A DNA stretch of 64,000 nucleotides. Origin: Dromaius novaehollandiae (Eukaryota; Chordata; Aves; Casuariiformes; Dromaiidae). Where the stretch lies: assembly GCF_036370855.1 (NCBI RefSeq), contig NC_088130.1, positions 12,987,543 through 13,051,542 on the forward strand. The letters run 5' to 3'. Positions within the stretch are counted from its first letter, which is position 1, and each line of letters starts with the position of its first letter. The translations under genes and the position numbers were made by a program. Below the pieces are notes generated by a model. The model did no database searches, was not told the origin of the DNA, and saw nothing but the letters and a program-made list of their open reading frames with translations. This document shows positions 22,853 through 36,708 of the stretch, piece by piece.

Positions 22853-25800
22853 CTGGGTGATCAGAAAGGAATATGCTCACTGCTTATTTAGCATGAAAAC
22901 TTATTGTTAACTTAATGGAGTTGCCTATTTTAATGTGTAAGAATTTTTCACCCTGTGTGAGATTCTAAATTTCTCTCCTCAGACAGACTACAAACTAGTT
23001 TATTTCAAGCAGGAATAAATAAGTTTAAAGTCTGCTTTAGATTTACTCTCCCGCGGGACCTGGGACGGTTGCGTGTTTGCATGGTGGTGGAGCAGGAGTA
23101 GTGTCTCTCTCTCTGAAGGGTGAGAATTGGCAGCCTCATCTTTTCGGCTGATGAATAGCCACAAGAAATGAAGTTGTGAACAACCAAGTGACACTAGCTC
23201 CCTTGTCCACCCAGGAAAGCGCTGTGGGGTGCGTGGGTGCCTCTTGGGAATGGAATAGATCAGCTCCCACCAGGAAGCTGGAGCTCAAAGACAAAGAAAG
23301 TCCTCAGAGTAATTGCTCTGAAATGTAACTCTTTAGAGGAAACTCTGAAGAACTCACCTTTCCTGAGCTGAAGCAGATCTGGGTTAAAGTAAAGCAGTTT
23401 CAGATGCTACGGAAGCTGACAGCCCTGTGGGGCCTTTGGGTTCAGCGTCCGATGGAGAACACCAGCTGTGCACCGCCTCCCGGGCTGTGTCCACCTCACA
23501 GCGTCGATTTTCTCCTCTTTTCTCTTCATTTTTCTTTGCTTTTCTTCTCTTTTTTAATTTCTCCACATTTTTTTACCTTTTTGGAAAATGTCTTAAATAA
23601 AAATGCTTTCACCTGATTCTAGTATAGTGATTTTTACATGATTGGCTTATTTCCTGAAATATGATTGCTAAAATATTTTACAGATGTATATCTCTACATC
23701 AGTAATGAACAGAACTGTTCTGGTAATGGATGTTTCAGATATATTTTTTTTTAATTGAACTTGTTACTTCAGTAATATTTTGCTTCAGACATTAACGAGT
23801 CAGATTGGAAGACAAGTATTTCAAAACTATTCAGATGTACATCCTTCCATTTAGTCAGATGACACAAAATTCCTGCAGTATAGGAAAGGATAAAGATATT
23901 TTGTTTTAAATAACTTCATACTGCATGTTCTTACTAATATATTTTCTACATAACCTAGTCCTAGTCTTTATTTCTGCTCATGTGCCTGCTTTTCATTTCT
24001 ACTCTAGACCTTTCCTGCTCCTGAGGTGGTATGGTCTAAGCAGGATACATTAACAAATCCATGTTTTTATGGTAGAAAAAGAGATAAATGTGGTAGAAAA
24101 AGAGATACATTATTAGACTTATTCAATTATGATATGAAATAAATATTGATACCCAGAACTCCTCCTACATGAGAAACCATAGCTGCCTCACTCTGTTCAG
24201 CATAGCCAGATCTATTGCCTCCCACTAAATCTCAAAGCAAACCAGTTCACAAGTCCTGTCTCTCAGTAGTATCAGGTAATGCTATAGGCACGCCTCACTA
24301 TTTTTCTATCCACACTCATAATAATAACTGCTGATGTAGGAAAATGAATGTCGGACAGGTAATTTTGTGTGAATGATGCATGCATTATATTTGCCTTATT
24401 AAAAATGTAAGCCTGAAATGAGTGGGAATTTTGGCCTCACTTTATGTCTACAAGCAGTGATGGTCCTGATTAGGCAGACACTGGCTACTTCTACGGTGCC
24501 CCTGGTTTCATGCTCAGGCTTACAGACCTGAGCAGCCAGTTGTGTCGCCCGTGTTTTTAGGGGCAGAGCTCAGGCTTCCTCTGTTGTCTTATAAGCCAGA
24601 AAATGAAATATCAACTACTCATCTAACATTTAGACTCAAATTCCAGAACTTTATGCAAGTGAAATAACAATACTTAACCTTTGCAAAACATGCTCTTAAG
24701 CACAGCCATGTACTGAGAACAGCAAAGTGCAATATGTTCTTATTCTTTCTGTGCAGAGGATACTCTGAAATGTCATAGATATCTGCTAATAACAAAGTTT
24801 ATTGAACTAAAATTGTTTTATAAGTTAGAAATCTATTATTCTCGAAATAATTTGTTAGATGTTATTGCTAGTTACATCTGTTCACTTGACCGCTCAGTAT
24901 ACAAAGAAAATGGTATGTCCTCGTCAGATGTTTTTCCTACCTAACTGAAAAAATGCGCAAATGACAGACAAATGAACATATTTACCTAGCCATGAGAATG
25001 ATGGTGTAATGTGTCTTCAGCAAAAACAAGTAATTTATTTGTCTGTGAATTGCATTTTTTACTGACTTTTACCATCTTTGTCTCCTTTTAAGTAACTTTG
25101 ACTGCCTCTCCTAGATATGCAATTTCACCAAATGGAGGGGTTTTTTTTTGCTATATCCTTTAGTGCTTATGTAATAGATAACAATTTGACCAAGTTCCTA
25201 GTATCATATACAGGATATGCATTTCATTCCACATTTTTCCTCTGTTGATATGAACTTATTTTAACTAAGACCTTCAGAAAAGTGCTGGATTCCTACTTCA
25301 TTGAAAACAAACTATGGGCAAGTTCTGAGGAGGTGGCTTGACAATCTTTTGTGTGATTACTTAAAATGTAAGATTAGATTTGAGATTATTTTTACACATT
25401 CATTTATAGACTACTATTTATGCTGCAAAATGTGAGTTCCTATGCACTTCATAAAAAATAAACTGGAAAAATATCAGGACAAGTATAGCATTCTTTAGGA
25501 AGAATTTGAATTACCAAATTATTCTTAAAATATAAAACCAAGCTAAAAGTGCAACTAAAACAGTCTTGTTCAGAAAAAAAGTCATTAACCACAATTTTTT
25601 TGATCCAAAGATTGAATGCTTCTTGTTTCTCACAGATTTCCAGAGACATGTGCCTTCAAAAAAACTGGGGCCAAATTGTACTAAAATTTATTATTGCAGT
25701 GAGACTGAGATTTTAAACTGGTTAGGTTTCATTGTTAGTCCAACATTCAGAGAAATAAATTCTGGCCTTCCAAACTCTTGATATTTAGTCGATGTAGCAA

Positions 25801-28800
25801 CATTGTTAAGCAGATGATTTCCATCTGAGCAAACTGTCTCCCAAACATCTTTTTTCCCAAGCCCAAAGATCATTACTTTTTCAGCTTGTTCCTATTTTAT
25901 TTGACGATTGTCACTTAGAAATCTTTCAGGGTTGAATAGGCCTGGCTGCTTCCCAGGTGTTCTTCTTATGGGGTTCTAAAAATAAACACCATACCACTGT
26001 GTATTTGCCTATTTTCCAATCCTTTGGTAGGCTCTTATTCTGTAAGTTCAGAAAAAATTGTTTTCCTATCTAGAAAGTACTTACACTTATGCTAGAACAC
26101 ATTTATAGTGAAGCCTAAAATTAAGCCATGAATAATTTTTTTCTTCAGTATGGCTTTTAAGAAAAATCAGACTTAGTAACTTTAACAGGATCTGTGAGTG
26201 ATGGGTGAACCTGTGTGATGAGGCGGAATATCTTAATACAATTTTTTTTAAGAAGAGAAAAACAAAATTTTGCTAATTTCATTTATTTAATACAGGAAAG
26301 TTTTCAAATACACCAGCACAGACAGATAGATAGACACAAATAACTGTGACATACCTGATGCTGACATTTTGAGGATGAGTGGCAACAGGATATAGTTTAC
26401 CTATTTTTGTTATTTTTAATGGAACATCACGATGATTTGGTTTTAGATTACTTGCAAATTATATTAATAAAACATATGCCTAGCAACTGGTAATAGTGCT
26501 ATTATTTGTTCAGCTTTGACTAAAAGATGAATGGTGTTACTGCATACAATGGAATAACAACAGAGGTTCTGAGTATTCAATGCTAACAATATCCAAAGCC
26601 TACAATGATTAACGATGATATCCAACAAAATCCAATTTACCCATCAGGATTGGCTTGATACTGACTGATGAAAACACAGGTGTCTTTGGGAATAAAATAT
26701 ACATTTAGTATAGCATCTTCACTAGTGCTGAGGAAACATAGAAACTACAGAAAGAGGTGCTCATGTTCAACTTGATCTAACATTAATTTGTGTCCTTTTC
26801 AATTCTCAAATTATACAAGTTTAATTTCAAAGTAAATAAAAATAATTGTCATTAAAACTGGTTTTTTTATTTCTTTTATTCCAATTTGTACCTGAGTGTT
26901 TTCAGAATATAAAAAAGTGACTAGTATGTCAAAGTACGCAGTGTAGTTTCCTAATAAAGAGGAAATTGAAAAAGCTGGAATAATCTATTTCTTTCTTTCC
27001 CTGAAGCTCCTTTAGAATAAAAACTATTATTATAGTGCCTTCTTAAATAACATGCTTCGTAAAGAACAGTTGCAACTAGAAATAGTAAATAAAATACCTG
27101 AACAATAAGTAGTGAGTTATAAGATAGATGCCTGCACTTCTGAAATTAGTCTCATGATGAGGAACATAGGACGACCAAAGCCTTCAGCTTCTAAAATCAT
27201 GCCCTCATTAAATCTGAATAGGTTATAGTATATTCAGAAATTCCCATTTTCATTAGAGTAAGGCATGAAAAGCTTTGGCTAAGCACTTACAAATGAGGAT
27301 GTGTAAAAGGCACGTATGGTGAATACCTGAACACTTCATAAATGAAACTTCTCTGTAAGGCATTGAAGACCTGTCTTTGAATCTGGACAGCTGACTTGGC
27401 CTGATGGTCTCACCTAGTCATGCAGAAGAAAAGATTAAGGGTACTGAAAGAGTCATAAATGTGTATGACATTCTGCACTGCAAATGGAAAGCATCTAGTA
27501 CAGCTACTGCAGAATTGTAGCACTCACAAAATGTCTAAAACTCAGAGTATATGAAAAATGTTAAAGCTCCACAAAAATCTGAATGTTTCTCTGTGGATTT
27601 TTCCCATGCATACAAAGACTGTATTATGACTGTTTCTGCATTTGGCACTAGGCATCCAGTTTTAAAACATACAAATTCATTTAAAGTACATGCAAATGAG
27701 ACAAAATATATGTTCTATTTTACAATCCCAATTTATCTGTGATTCCTGTGGTGACCAAAACAGAAGGAAACTGTAGATGGGAGCAGGAATGGATCAGATT
27801 CCTCATTCTGGTCCAGCTAGCATACTGAGCCATAGCCTAATATCTTCATTGATGTTGCATAATGAAGTTCTCTAGGAAGCATCTCTTTAGATCTACCTAT
27901 GTAACAAACAGGAAAAAGGGAAGCAGAGTTTTGTAACTGTAGATGGGATCCACCCAGACACACAAGCTCATTTAGATGGGCTAGACCTTCCTCTGGAGTC
28001 ATCCTATAAAAGCACCAGCTTTTCTCCATTGACTATACTGAAAAATGAGGCACATCCTTCAGAAGGACTGGTTTCCTCAATAGCTAAATCTCAGACCCTA
28101 GTGAAATGTTGAAATTAAACAGATAGATTATATCTCACCTATGCATACAGCACTTTCATAAAGTCAAATGTTTAAACCATTTTCAAAATGATTACCAATT
28201 TTCTGTTGTATAGTTTTCTGGGTGCTGGGAAAGTAAATTAGATAGATTAAACATCAGAGCAATCCAGTTGTAGCTGTATCAAAGCCTATAAAATTAAACA
28301 TTATAATTTACCTTAGGATGTGTCAATACAGTTACTGTTTCTGTAAAAAAATTTTGATTGCAATAGTGCCTGCCTTTGGCCTAATGAGAGAGAAATAAAT
28401 AAATAGATAAACAAATCCTTCTGGAAAAAAACTTATTTTAAAATTTTTCTTTTATTTTGTTTTTTCATACATACCTATTTTTTGCTAAACTGGAATGAGC
28501 TACAATATCATCTGCAGATGTTGCTGAACTGAGAGGTTTCTCCTCGGGGCCCAAATGGAGCAGAAGATATTCCCCATAGAACAAGAGGTGCCTGGTCAGG
28601 CCTCACTATGACAGAAATCAGAAGTATTTTCCTATTTTTGGAGGTATTCTTTCTGGTGCTACTGTTAGCTTCAATCTTCAGCAGTTATTTGCCTTGTAAA
28701 TTCTTGCCTTGGTCATTAAAATCATTTTAATGTCCCCCTTGTTCTGGAATAATTACTAAGGATTTCTTGGACACCCTATATATGTCACCTGCAGAAGCTT

Positions 28801-28923
28801 TTCAGCCTAGGCTTGAGGAATAGGTAATTTTTACTGAGGTCAGACTGGTTAACTGGAGACCAAAGGAATAACCTATTTAAAGTACAGCCAACTATAATAG
28901 AAAAGAAAAAATTTCCCCCTTCT
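22853..28923. other. No gene seen
   Basis: AT-rich sequence with no supported exon. It includes a 16 bp duplication (ggtagaaaaagagata at 24071 and 24092). Scattered short open frames on both strands lack splice context. Confidence 0.5.
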
Positions 28924-29072
28924 GTGAGAGAGAGAGCAAGAAAGGAAAATAAGGAGGGAGAGAGGGACAGAAGGAGAGAGAGTGAGAAAGGGGGAGAGGA
29001 GAGAAGAAGGGAGGGACAAGGAGAGAGGGAGAGTGAATGGGAGAGGGAAAGGAAGATGCAGAGGGAGAAAGA
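28924..29072. repeat. Polypurine (GA/GGA-rich) tract, about 150 bp
   Basis: Almost uninterrupted purines on + (gagaga, aggga and ggaga motifs). It is a simple-sequence tract able to adopt triplex (H-DNA) structure. Arg/Glu-rich or Ser/Leu/Pro-rich open frames across it are artefacts of the repeat. Confidence 0.9.
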
Positions 29073-32000
29073 TTTCTCATTTCAAATAAATTTATGTGCT
29101 AGCTTTGCTACTTAAAATTTGAAATTGGTGATGCAACTAAAATAAGTAATCTATATATTTAACCAGTAAACAAGCTTATTAGATTATAAGCAATGTCAAG
29201 ACCGGGAATGTAGTGTTCTACTTACCTACAAAGTATCTTATACAGTAGGGATTAGTATTTTGTGTTACAACAGCTGCAATTTTAGTAACTAACAACATAA
29301 CTGAGCAGTTGGTGGCAATTCAAAAGGTCAAAAAATAATTGAATAAATAGCTTGTATGGGAACTCTGTATGTATGTTTACCTGCAAACAATTGTGTTAAA
29401 TTTATCACTATGCAGAAAACCAGAAGGACACCTATATAAACACATTTTACCCCACACCAGACAATGGTGTTTGCATGCTTTTGGTGACGAATTAAAATGG
29501 CCCAAAACATTAACTTTCAGTGAAAAACAGCAGAATATCTCTATTAAAAACAACTTATGGAAATAGCTACTAAACAACAATTTTAACATTTATTTTGTGA
29601 AAAAAATGACATTTCAAAGGCTATAAAAATAATGTATTAGAGCACATAGAAACAATGTAATAGGCTATATGTTGAAACAGAAGATTATTTTTTAAATGCA
29701 TTTCATAGTACAGAAAGCCCAATTAAAATGAAGTTATACTTGATTTATGTTAATATAAATGAATGAAGAAGTTAGTCTTTAATATTCCTTGTGGTTTAAA
29801 ATCATGCTTGATTTTAGAGGATTGTGATTGAGTTTTTCTTCAGTTTAAAAATAAACATGGATATTATATAAAAAGCAGGCAACTTATATTTTAAGAAATA
29901 TGATGGCAAGGTTATGGTAACTAAATTCTAATAAATTTATTTTTATTTGTAATTCTAAAAGGGATTGTAATGCCTGCTTTACATTTTGTAACCATTATAA
30001 TTTTATGAATTAGTAATGAGAAATATACTGAGAAGTCAAGGAAAGATTAAAACAAAGCTTATACCAGATTTCAGGAATAAAGTATGCTACCATGACAGTA
30101 GAAATCTGCAGTTTCCACTAATCAACACTAGAGAGGGCATAACACTTTTGTTTCACAGTTTCTTACATTCCAGGTTCTCAGTATCACTACACATAATATT
30201 ACTAATTTACTAGAGAATCAAACTACGTGCAATCTGTAAAAGAGCAGTGGCTGATAATAAAACATAGTGGTACTGCAGTCCACACTCATGACAAACTTTG
30301 CTGGGCATTTCGTGTGGATTGCCATAATTTAGTTGTCATATAGTTTCCGTGTTTGAAAAACTGAAACACACAAATTTGAAATCTTTAAATTCCCAATTTA
30401 CATTGAAGATAACTCTTAAGTGGAGACAAGTGAAAATCAGATGCTGAACAGTGCAGGGTTAGCTCCTTAATGGTTAAGGCAGCAGGAATTCACACTCCTC
30501 CCAGCCCTCTCTGAACTTCTTTGAGCTACGAATCAAGAGAAAATCTCACAGAAACAACTATTAGCACAAAAAGCCGCACTCTCATTAGCACAGATGGGAA
30601 TTATGCCGTTGGTGTCAATGTAGGAAGGATCCAGACCTCCTAGGAGGTGCTTGAATCCTTCCACTTTCCCTGTGTCAGCCAGAAGGTAAATTAACATCTC
30701 CTAGAATACCTTTAATTTTGATCGGATAAGACAGTAATTGGACTGTAAACTGAGGAGTTCTGAGGTCTAGCAGTGTAATAAGGATGTAGGAACCCAAACA
30801 ACCCTGTGAGGGCCTTTCAAAAGCTTTCAAATTATGTGCATTTTTCAGATTTAATGTGTTCTCTTCTAAAATTCGTATGAAACTCCTACTGCTATGAATG
30901 GGAGCCCACAAGTGTACGTCATTAGGTGGGAGTGTAGGCAGGATAATGCATTTCATGCATGGTGTGCGGCAGCCAGGGCTTTTTGCCAGCCTTCTGTGTG
31001 CAAATGGGTCCAAACTGAAAACTGCACCTACAAACTTTGAATTTCAGGCTATCATTGATTTTGGCTCCTAATGCCACAGTCATAAAATTTGTACCTGCCG
31101 AGGTCTAAAACAAGAGCAAAACTTATCTGTGATACTTAAAAAAGAAAACAGTTCAGTTTTCTATGAAACATACTCTCTTTCATTCTATGGTATTATTACT
31201 TCTAGCCCAGGACCATGCAACTCTCCATGGTTGTAGGTATCCCCTATTTCCCAAAGTGCCCTTCCCCTTTTCTCTTTGCACAGTAAGATTTATAAACCAA
31301 GCTTTTTGAAATTAGTAAGCATCTCTTTGCAAGACAATGTCTTCAAACCCAAGGATTGGAATCTGCACTACTGTCACCTTGTTTTGCATCAACAGGATTA
31401 AAAGGGCGAAAGCTCTGCCCATCCCAAACCTTTCCCAAGCTGTATAATCAGAACCAGATATTCAGAACCAAACACAGGCTGCATTTCTTTTTCTGGCCTG
31501 CAGATAAAGCATGTTAATTTTTGCTGCTGTGACTATCATACTGAATTGTGGGCAACTTCTTGACAAAGAAGAGAGAATTTTGTATTTGGCCTCTGAATTT
31601 GATTCAGGTGATTATTGCTTTCTTAAAGGTAAAATAAAGATATGTTCCCTATCTTAAAAAGCTAACAACTTCCAGCTTTGGAACTATTTCAACAAATACT
31701 TAGAATTTAACAGAAAGATAAAATTAGAAGATATTTGGATTATGGAAGAAAATGTTGTAAATAAGCAGACTTTTTAATGTTCACATTAAAAATATCAATA
31801 TACTTGGAACAACAGTTTTTTCTTGGCTTGAAACTTTTTTCTCTTTTAGGATCCCTTCACAGTCCCAGGATTGCTATTTCCTCAGCCCATTATCTCTTTT
31901 GTCTGCCTCTTCAACATAAGTGCTTAAAATTATTTTTGACTGATTTTTAAAGATAAGAAAGGATTTAAAATAATTCATTGTTACCAACACTCATAAAAGA

Positions 32001-32230
32001 ATAGTGCTATTTAGGATATATTAGCACAACTGTTTGTCCTTTCCTTTTATGAGCTTTTTGTTTGTCCTCTACTTTGAGTATACTGGAGTATACTAAAACA
32101 TTAAAATGCTCCCACTATGCTTTCTTATGCTTTCTAATAGTGAGGGCAAGAGGACTAGGGGTGAAAAATGAAGAATCAAGGACTAAAAAGCCATTAAAGA
32201 AAATCGTACTTTTATGAAATGTAAGCATAC
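29073..32230. other. No gene seen; downstream P450 exons not found
   Basis: AT-rich DNA on the 3' side of the minus-strand P450 remnant. I looked for the remaining P450 exons (I-helix, ExxR, heme-binding cysteine loop) on the minus strand and could not recognise them. They may be deleted or too decayed. Confidence 0.4.
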
Positions 32231-32354
32231 TTGCCCCAAACATGTCATTCACAATAGAAATGATCTGCTTATTTGTCAGCATAGCTTAATCACCTTGATT
32301 TTTTCAGCATTGACATGGTGCAATCAGAGCACCAGTAATATCTTCAATGTAGTT
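32231..32354 (-). pseudogene. CYP1D1: CYP1D1-like pseudogene, exon 3
   Basis: The exon is 124 bp on the minus strand, between acceptor actactctgtag and donor GCAA|gtatgc. CYP1A-type exon 3 is about 127 bp. It follows exon 2 after a 226 bp intron in the correct phase (0). The translation starts NYIEDITGALIAPCQC and ends AMLTNKQIISIVNDMFGA, matching the CYP1 pattern of an xIRDITDxLIxxCQ stretch followed by DxxIxxIVNDxFGA. Two in-frame stops (TGA after CQC, TAA after KNQGD) separate the halves. Together with exon 2 this shows a decayed copy that kept its introns, not a processed copy. Confidence 0.75.
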
Positions 32355-32580
32355 CTACAGAGTAGTATGTGAATGATTCATTTGTTCTTTAGAATTTAGC
32401 ATAGGCAGGAGGTATAAAAAGTGTATTTTAAATATAGACATCATAGATTTTTCAGTACACTGTCCCTGCAACCCCTTGATAAAGATGAAGGGCAAAAAAA
32501 GCAACAAATTGTGATATTGGTTATTTGAACTCAAGGGATTCTTATGAGCAGTTCAAAATAAGGAAAGTAGACCTTCTCAC

Positions 32581-33405
32581 CTGATGGCAGGAGATATTGT
32601 GTTCCTGAATATTTTCATTCATTAAACCTTTCACCATAGGCAAAGACACTTCTCAGTTTATGGTCAGGAAGATAACGAAAAATCAGGAACAGATCTGCAG
32701 CATTGCCAGAGCTAAAGATCCTCATGACCACAGGATTAACTTGAACAACTGTGAGGAAATCCCTGACATTTCGGTTGTACCTTTTTCCAAAGCAGAGGGT
32801 ACAGATGACGTTTGCTACACATCCAGTGAAGGAGCTAACAGGACTAGAGTTGCCCTCTTTGCCTAAGAAGTCCAGAAATGCTCTCACGGGCTCCAAAGCT
32901 TCAAAGCATATCTGTTCTTCTAGCAGACAAGAGCATGTGAAGTGTTTGGCCTCCCTTGATGGCAGCTTTCTCAGGGCATTTCTTGCAATCTTCTTGTGGA
33001 GATTCCAGCCTTCTCCATATTTCTCATTGAAAGTCATAGTTCACCCATTTTCGGTCAGTGAAAAAGTATAAAAACATAGTCTGCCAGCAAAGTTTTCTCC
33101 TAGTCTGACTAATGTCTGCTTAATTGTGTGGACGCCCCTCAGAACTACCACTGGCACAATCTCAGCCTTATTTAAAATATGTCTCTGTATTTTTCTCTTA
33201 ATTGTGTTAGGGTTATGTGAGGGTCTTCTCTGAGTTGGGACAAGCTTCCAAAAAACAGCTGAGGAGTTGGACCTGGAGGTGCCTTCATCCTTTTGTTGCC
33301 TCTTTTCTTCCACTTGATAGCAACAAGGATATCTGCAAATGCAAGCAGCCCTATCATCTAATAACTGCTCAGAAGAGAAATGAACATTTCCATAGATGAT
33401 AGATT
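32581..33405 (-). pseudogene. CYP1D1: CYP1D1-like pseudogene, exon 2 (start and N-terminal half)
   Basis: The exon is 825 bp on the minus strand, with a strong acceptor (cccttttttctttcag) and donor CAG|gtgag, close in size and structure to the large first coding exon of CYP1A/CYP1D genes. A start ATG lies at 33393-33391 (MEMFISLLSSY). A membrane anchor follows (LLAFADILVAIKW), then the proline hinge APPGPTP, the strand LREDPHITLTQLREKY, VVVLRGVHTIKQTLVR, the MTFNEKYGEGWNLHKKIARN helix C region, and ANVICTLCFGKRYN, a CYP1 hallmark. It is broken: TAG at codon 12, a one-base frame change near 33170, TGA at 33043-33041, and a further frame change near 32620. A cytochrome P450 of this family would be an ER mono-oxygenase. 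CYP1D1 is favoured over CYP1A, 1B and 1C by wording and exon structure, but this rests on memory, not alignment. Confidence 0.8.
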
Positions 33406-34869
33406 CTGAAAGAAAAAAGGGTTCAACACAGTGTGTGTAACGGCACATACAAACCAGTTAAGAAGCATGCATATTTCTATGACAAGTAAAAGGAAAACCT
33501 AACTACCACTAGTATGAATTATAATTCTGCTTATAGCTCATACTTGATAAAACTCGTCCTGTATTAAGAGAGGGTGACTGATGCACTGCATGAAGCCCTT
33601 GAAATCTCTTCTACTTTCTATATTGCTGTCAAAACGAAAATGTGATCTACCTTTTTCTTTCAGCCTTAAATAAAATGTAGCTACTTTTATGATTTTTATA
33701 TTATTTTTAGACTACATAATCAAAAAAGCTGTCAAAAGGGAAGGGTAGTATTGCATATGAATAAAAACTTTTGAGTTTTGGAAGAGGAAATGTAGCAGAA
33801 TTTACCATTAACATATTGCAGATACAGACTAAGAGTTGAACTTGCAGATGTTGTCTGCCCCTTTCATTTTTATCAGATGAACAGCTGCATTATTATACCA
33901 GCACCAAAGCAGAGAAAAGAGATCCTCAGTCAGTAACACATTTATAAAAATCTTTAGCTAGCCTCACATTTAAAGATGTTGATGATAACACTTCATATTC
34001 ACTGAATAAGAAACAATTAGTTTAAATGTTTTTCTACTATAACTCTCAAACTCATATTAGAAACATACTTCCATTCCTATAGATAGTTACCATCTATAGA
34101 TAGTTACATATCTTTGCTTTTTCTCCTGTTTCTTTTAAGTTAAATTATTCCTCCATTCACTGCTGTTGAATTTGCTTTTCATTAGCATCACACTATCTTG
34201 CTTTTTCATCATGTGCTTATTGAAAATACATGCAGCATATGCTAGATATATAGCCTTTTGTTGTCTTTAAAAAGCAGTTTAGTAAGAAAACCATAGACCC
34301 TTTTAAATAACATGCTGCTATTAATGTAAGTTATAGTAATATGTAATAAACACAAGCACATCAAAACCTCTTTTCTAAATGAATTAATTTTTTCTCCAAA
34401 TATTTCTTAATTTGCATACTATTCATGCAGCATAAAATTATATAACTATACAGCACTGAAGAAATATGATCAATAGTTTATCCAGTGAGAAAAAAGATAT
34501 TAAAAACAAATACTTGTATAATTATGAGAAGATTATGCATATATACACAATTCTTTACATGAACAATTTTTTCTTACCCAGTTTAATCTCTGAAGAAATT
34601 CAGTATTTTAAGTACAAACTGTATTCTCATTTTTTATACTTATTTTTTTTAAGAGAGGAAATGTGTCACTCCTGATACTGTTCTGCTCCTTTTATTTTCG
34701 AAATAACTCTTTTTCAGGACTTGACTGTAGGAGGGGTTTTGGCTCATTATATTGATGGAAATCGGTACTACCTTGATATTTCCAGCCAGTTCCCTTTTAG
34801 CTCCTGCAGCTGTTTGAGGCTACAATGAAAAACTTTTAAATACTCCTCCCAAATTTTAGGGGAGGAGAA
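33406..34869. other. No gene seen upstream of the P450 remnant
   Basis: AT-rich DNA where the non-coding exon 1 and promoter of the P450 would have been. I could not identify either. Confidence 0.4.
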
Positions 34870-35100
34870 AAAGGGAGGAGCTGGTGATGCCACAGAAGAC
34901 ATAGAAGACATCAGCAAATTACAGAGGATGAAGACGGTAACTCAGATGGCTATTTGCAAAATATCAATGTGCTTTGCAAAAAATAGTTCCAAAGAACATT
35001 TTAAACTGCTGCCAAAACACAAAAGAGTTCTCCTCGCAGGAGTCACATCGGCTGGGTAAATGCATATTGTCACAGGGGTCGCTGGGCTTCGATTTCCTTT
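34870..35100 (+). repeat. Diverged duplicate segment, copy 1
   Basis: Similar, with many substitutions and small gaps, to 36709-36925. Shared landmarks in order are: a gggaggagct-like start, aaattacagagga, aaaatatca, tgtg(c/t)tt, actgctgc, aagagt, aaatgca and cacagg/gacagg. The 5' part of one frame reads KLQRMKTVTQMAICKISMCF. I cannot name the family. It could be an old dispersed repeat or a local duplication. Confidence 0.55.
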
Positions 35101-36708
35101 CTAAATTCTGCTTCTGTCTCATTATTTCGTTACGTGGTTGGCTCAGTTCTGTTTTAGGCAGGTTCTCTCACCACACACACCACTGCAGTATAGTGACATC
35201 TCATCGTGCACTAAATGGACAGCGATTAGAATGTCTTGTGTGCTTCATTTCTTTTATATACCTTTGTTTTCTGAGGAGCAATGAGCGAGTTTTGCTTGCA
35301 TCAAACTTGGCCCTCTCTCTCCCCTTTCCCCACATCTCATTCATTATCATTATCAAATTCATTATATTTCCATGATAGCTAGATGAGAACTTCCAGCAAT
35401 CCAGAAATAGCAGCATGATCAGTGCTACATCCTGACTCTCAGAGTAAAGGCAACTTGTATATATATCATGGAAACAGAAAACATACTGGATGCGCTAGAA
35501 ACATTGTGGCATAAAGGTGTAAAACCTTGTTGCTTTTCTTCAAAAAAATCTCAGTATCATCTGAGATTTGAGTATCTGAGTATCTTAGTGAGGGACCACA
35601 GCAACCGAGCTACCAAATTTTGGGGACATAACACCACAGCTGGGGGAATTTTGTCTCTCTTTACTAAAGGTATTCAGCATAAGTGTTCCCTGAGTGGTGA
35701 CAGCCATGTTCAGCTCCACTGGATGCATGTCCAACCAACATACTGCCTTACTGCCTTGCAAAAATTATTCTAGAGTAGAGATCTGTATTAAACTCACCTT
35801 CCTTGAAAGCAAAGATAAAAATATAGACTAACGTATTGCCCTGCTTAGATTGCTCACTTTTTCTTCTCTGTCTTTAAGAGAATATTGATTTTCAAGAATC
35901 CCTATTCTAAATACTTAACAAACAATGTAGTGACATAGATCATACACAAAAATAGAGCATGCCAGAAGACCCACAAAGACGCATATATTCTTTGCAGCAA
36001 CAGAGCCATATATGAAGTATGTGAGCTAAGATCAATGGGCCAGAAAATAAAGGAGGCAGGAGAATTGCCTAACCTAGAGTGTCTAAACAGTCCCTGGATC
36101 TGCATACAGGTTTGCCTGAATGGACATTTTAACCTCCTAGCACTGAATTTGGGGGGATTTTAAAACTGAGCACAAGTAAATTTTGTGATCTTTACAGCAG
36201 AATAAGTATAAAACCAAAAAAACCTTTCATGCTATAAGGTGAATTTCAATATGTGCCTGACACCAGATTAAACCATTGCCTATTCCAGCTGGGAACATCC
36301 CATGTGCATCCAGCCACAGTAATATCTACATTCGGAAAGGCTATGGCTCCCTCTGATGTTGTTTTTTTTGAACTTCATTGAGAAATTTTTATGTTCAAAT
36401 TTTAACTACTTGAGTTTCAAACTAAGCCCACTCATGCAGTGCCCATAAGCACATATTCCGCTAAGCAACAAAACCTCTTTTTTTAAAAAAACAAGAATGG
36501 CACGTTAGTCCACCTCAATCCTGCACTTGCGGCAAAAGTCTTTGAAGGATGATGCTCCTTTGACCCAGTAAAAAAGGTGCTGTTCAGGCTCTTTAATTTG
36601 AAGAAAGCTATTGCAGATTTGAAAGTTCTCTTAGGCATGGAGTGCCACCATGGGCACGTATATTTATAGCCATTATGTATCAAACACTCTTGTGCTCACA
36701 GTTTTCAG
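35101..36708. other. No gene seen between the duplicate segments
   Basis: AT-rich DNA with chance open frames (for example 35468-35773 on +). No splice-supported exon. Confidence 0.5.

Noticed and set aside
27817-28029. 70-codon minus-strand frame containing TPEEGLAHLNELVCLGG
   Set aside because: Partly protein-like, but with no convincing splice sites or family match; it may be part of an unrecognised repeat.
28892-29115. Arg/Glu-rich and Ser/Leu/Pro-rich frames
   Set aside because: They are translations of the polypurine tract.
30675-31013. 112-codon minus-strand frame downstream of the P450
   Set aside because: Checked for later P450 exons (ExxR, heme-binding cysteine loop); none present, and the sequence looks like chance.
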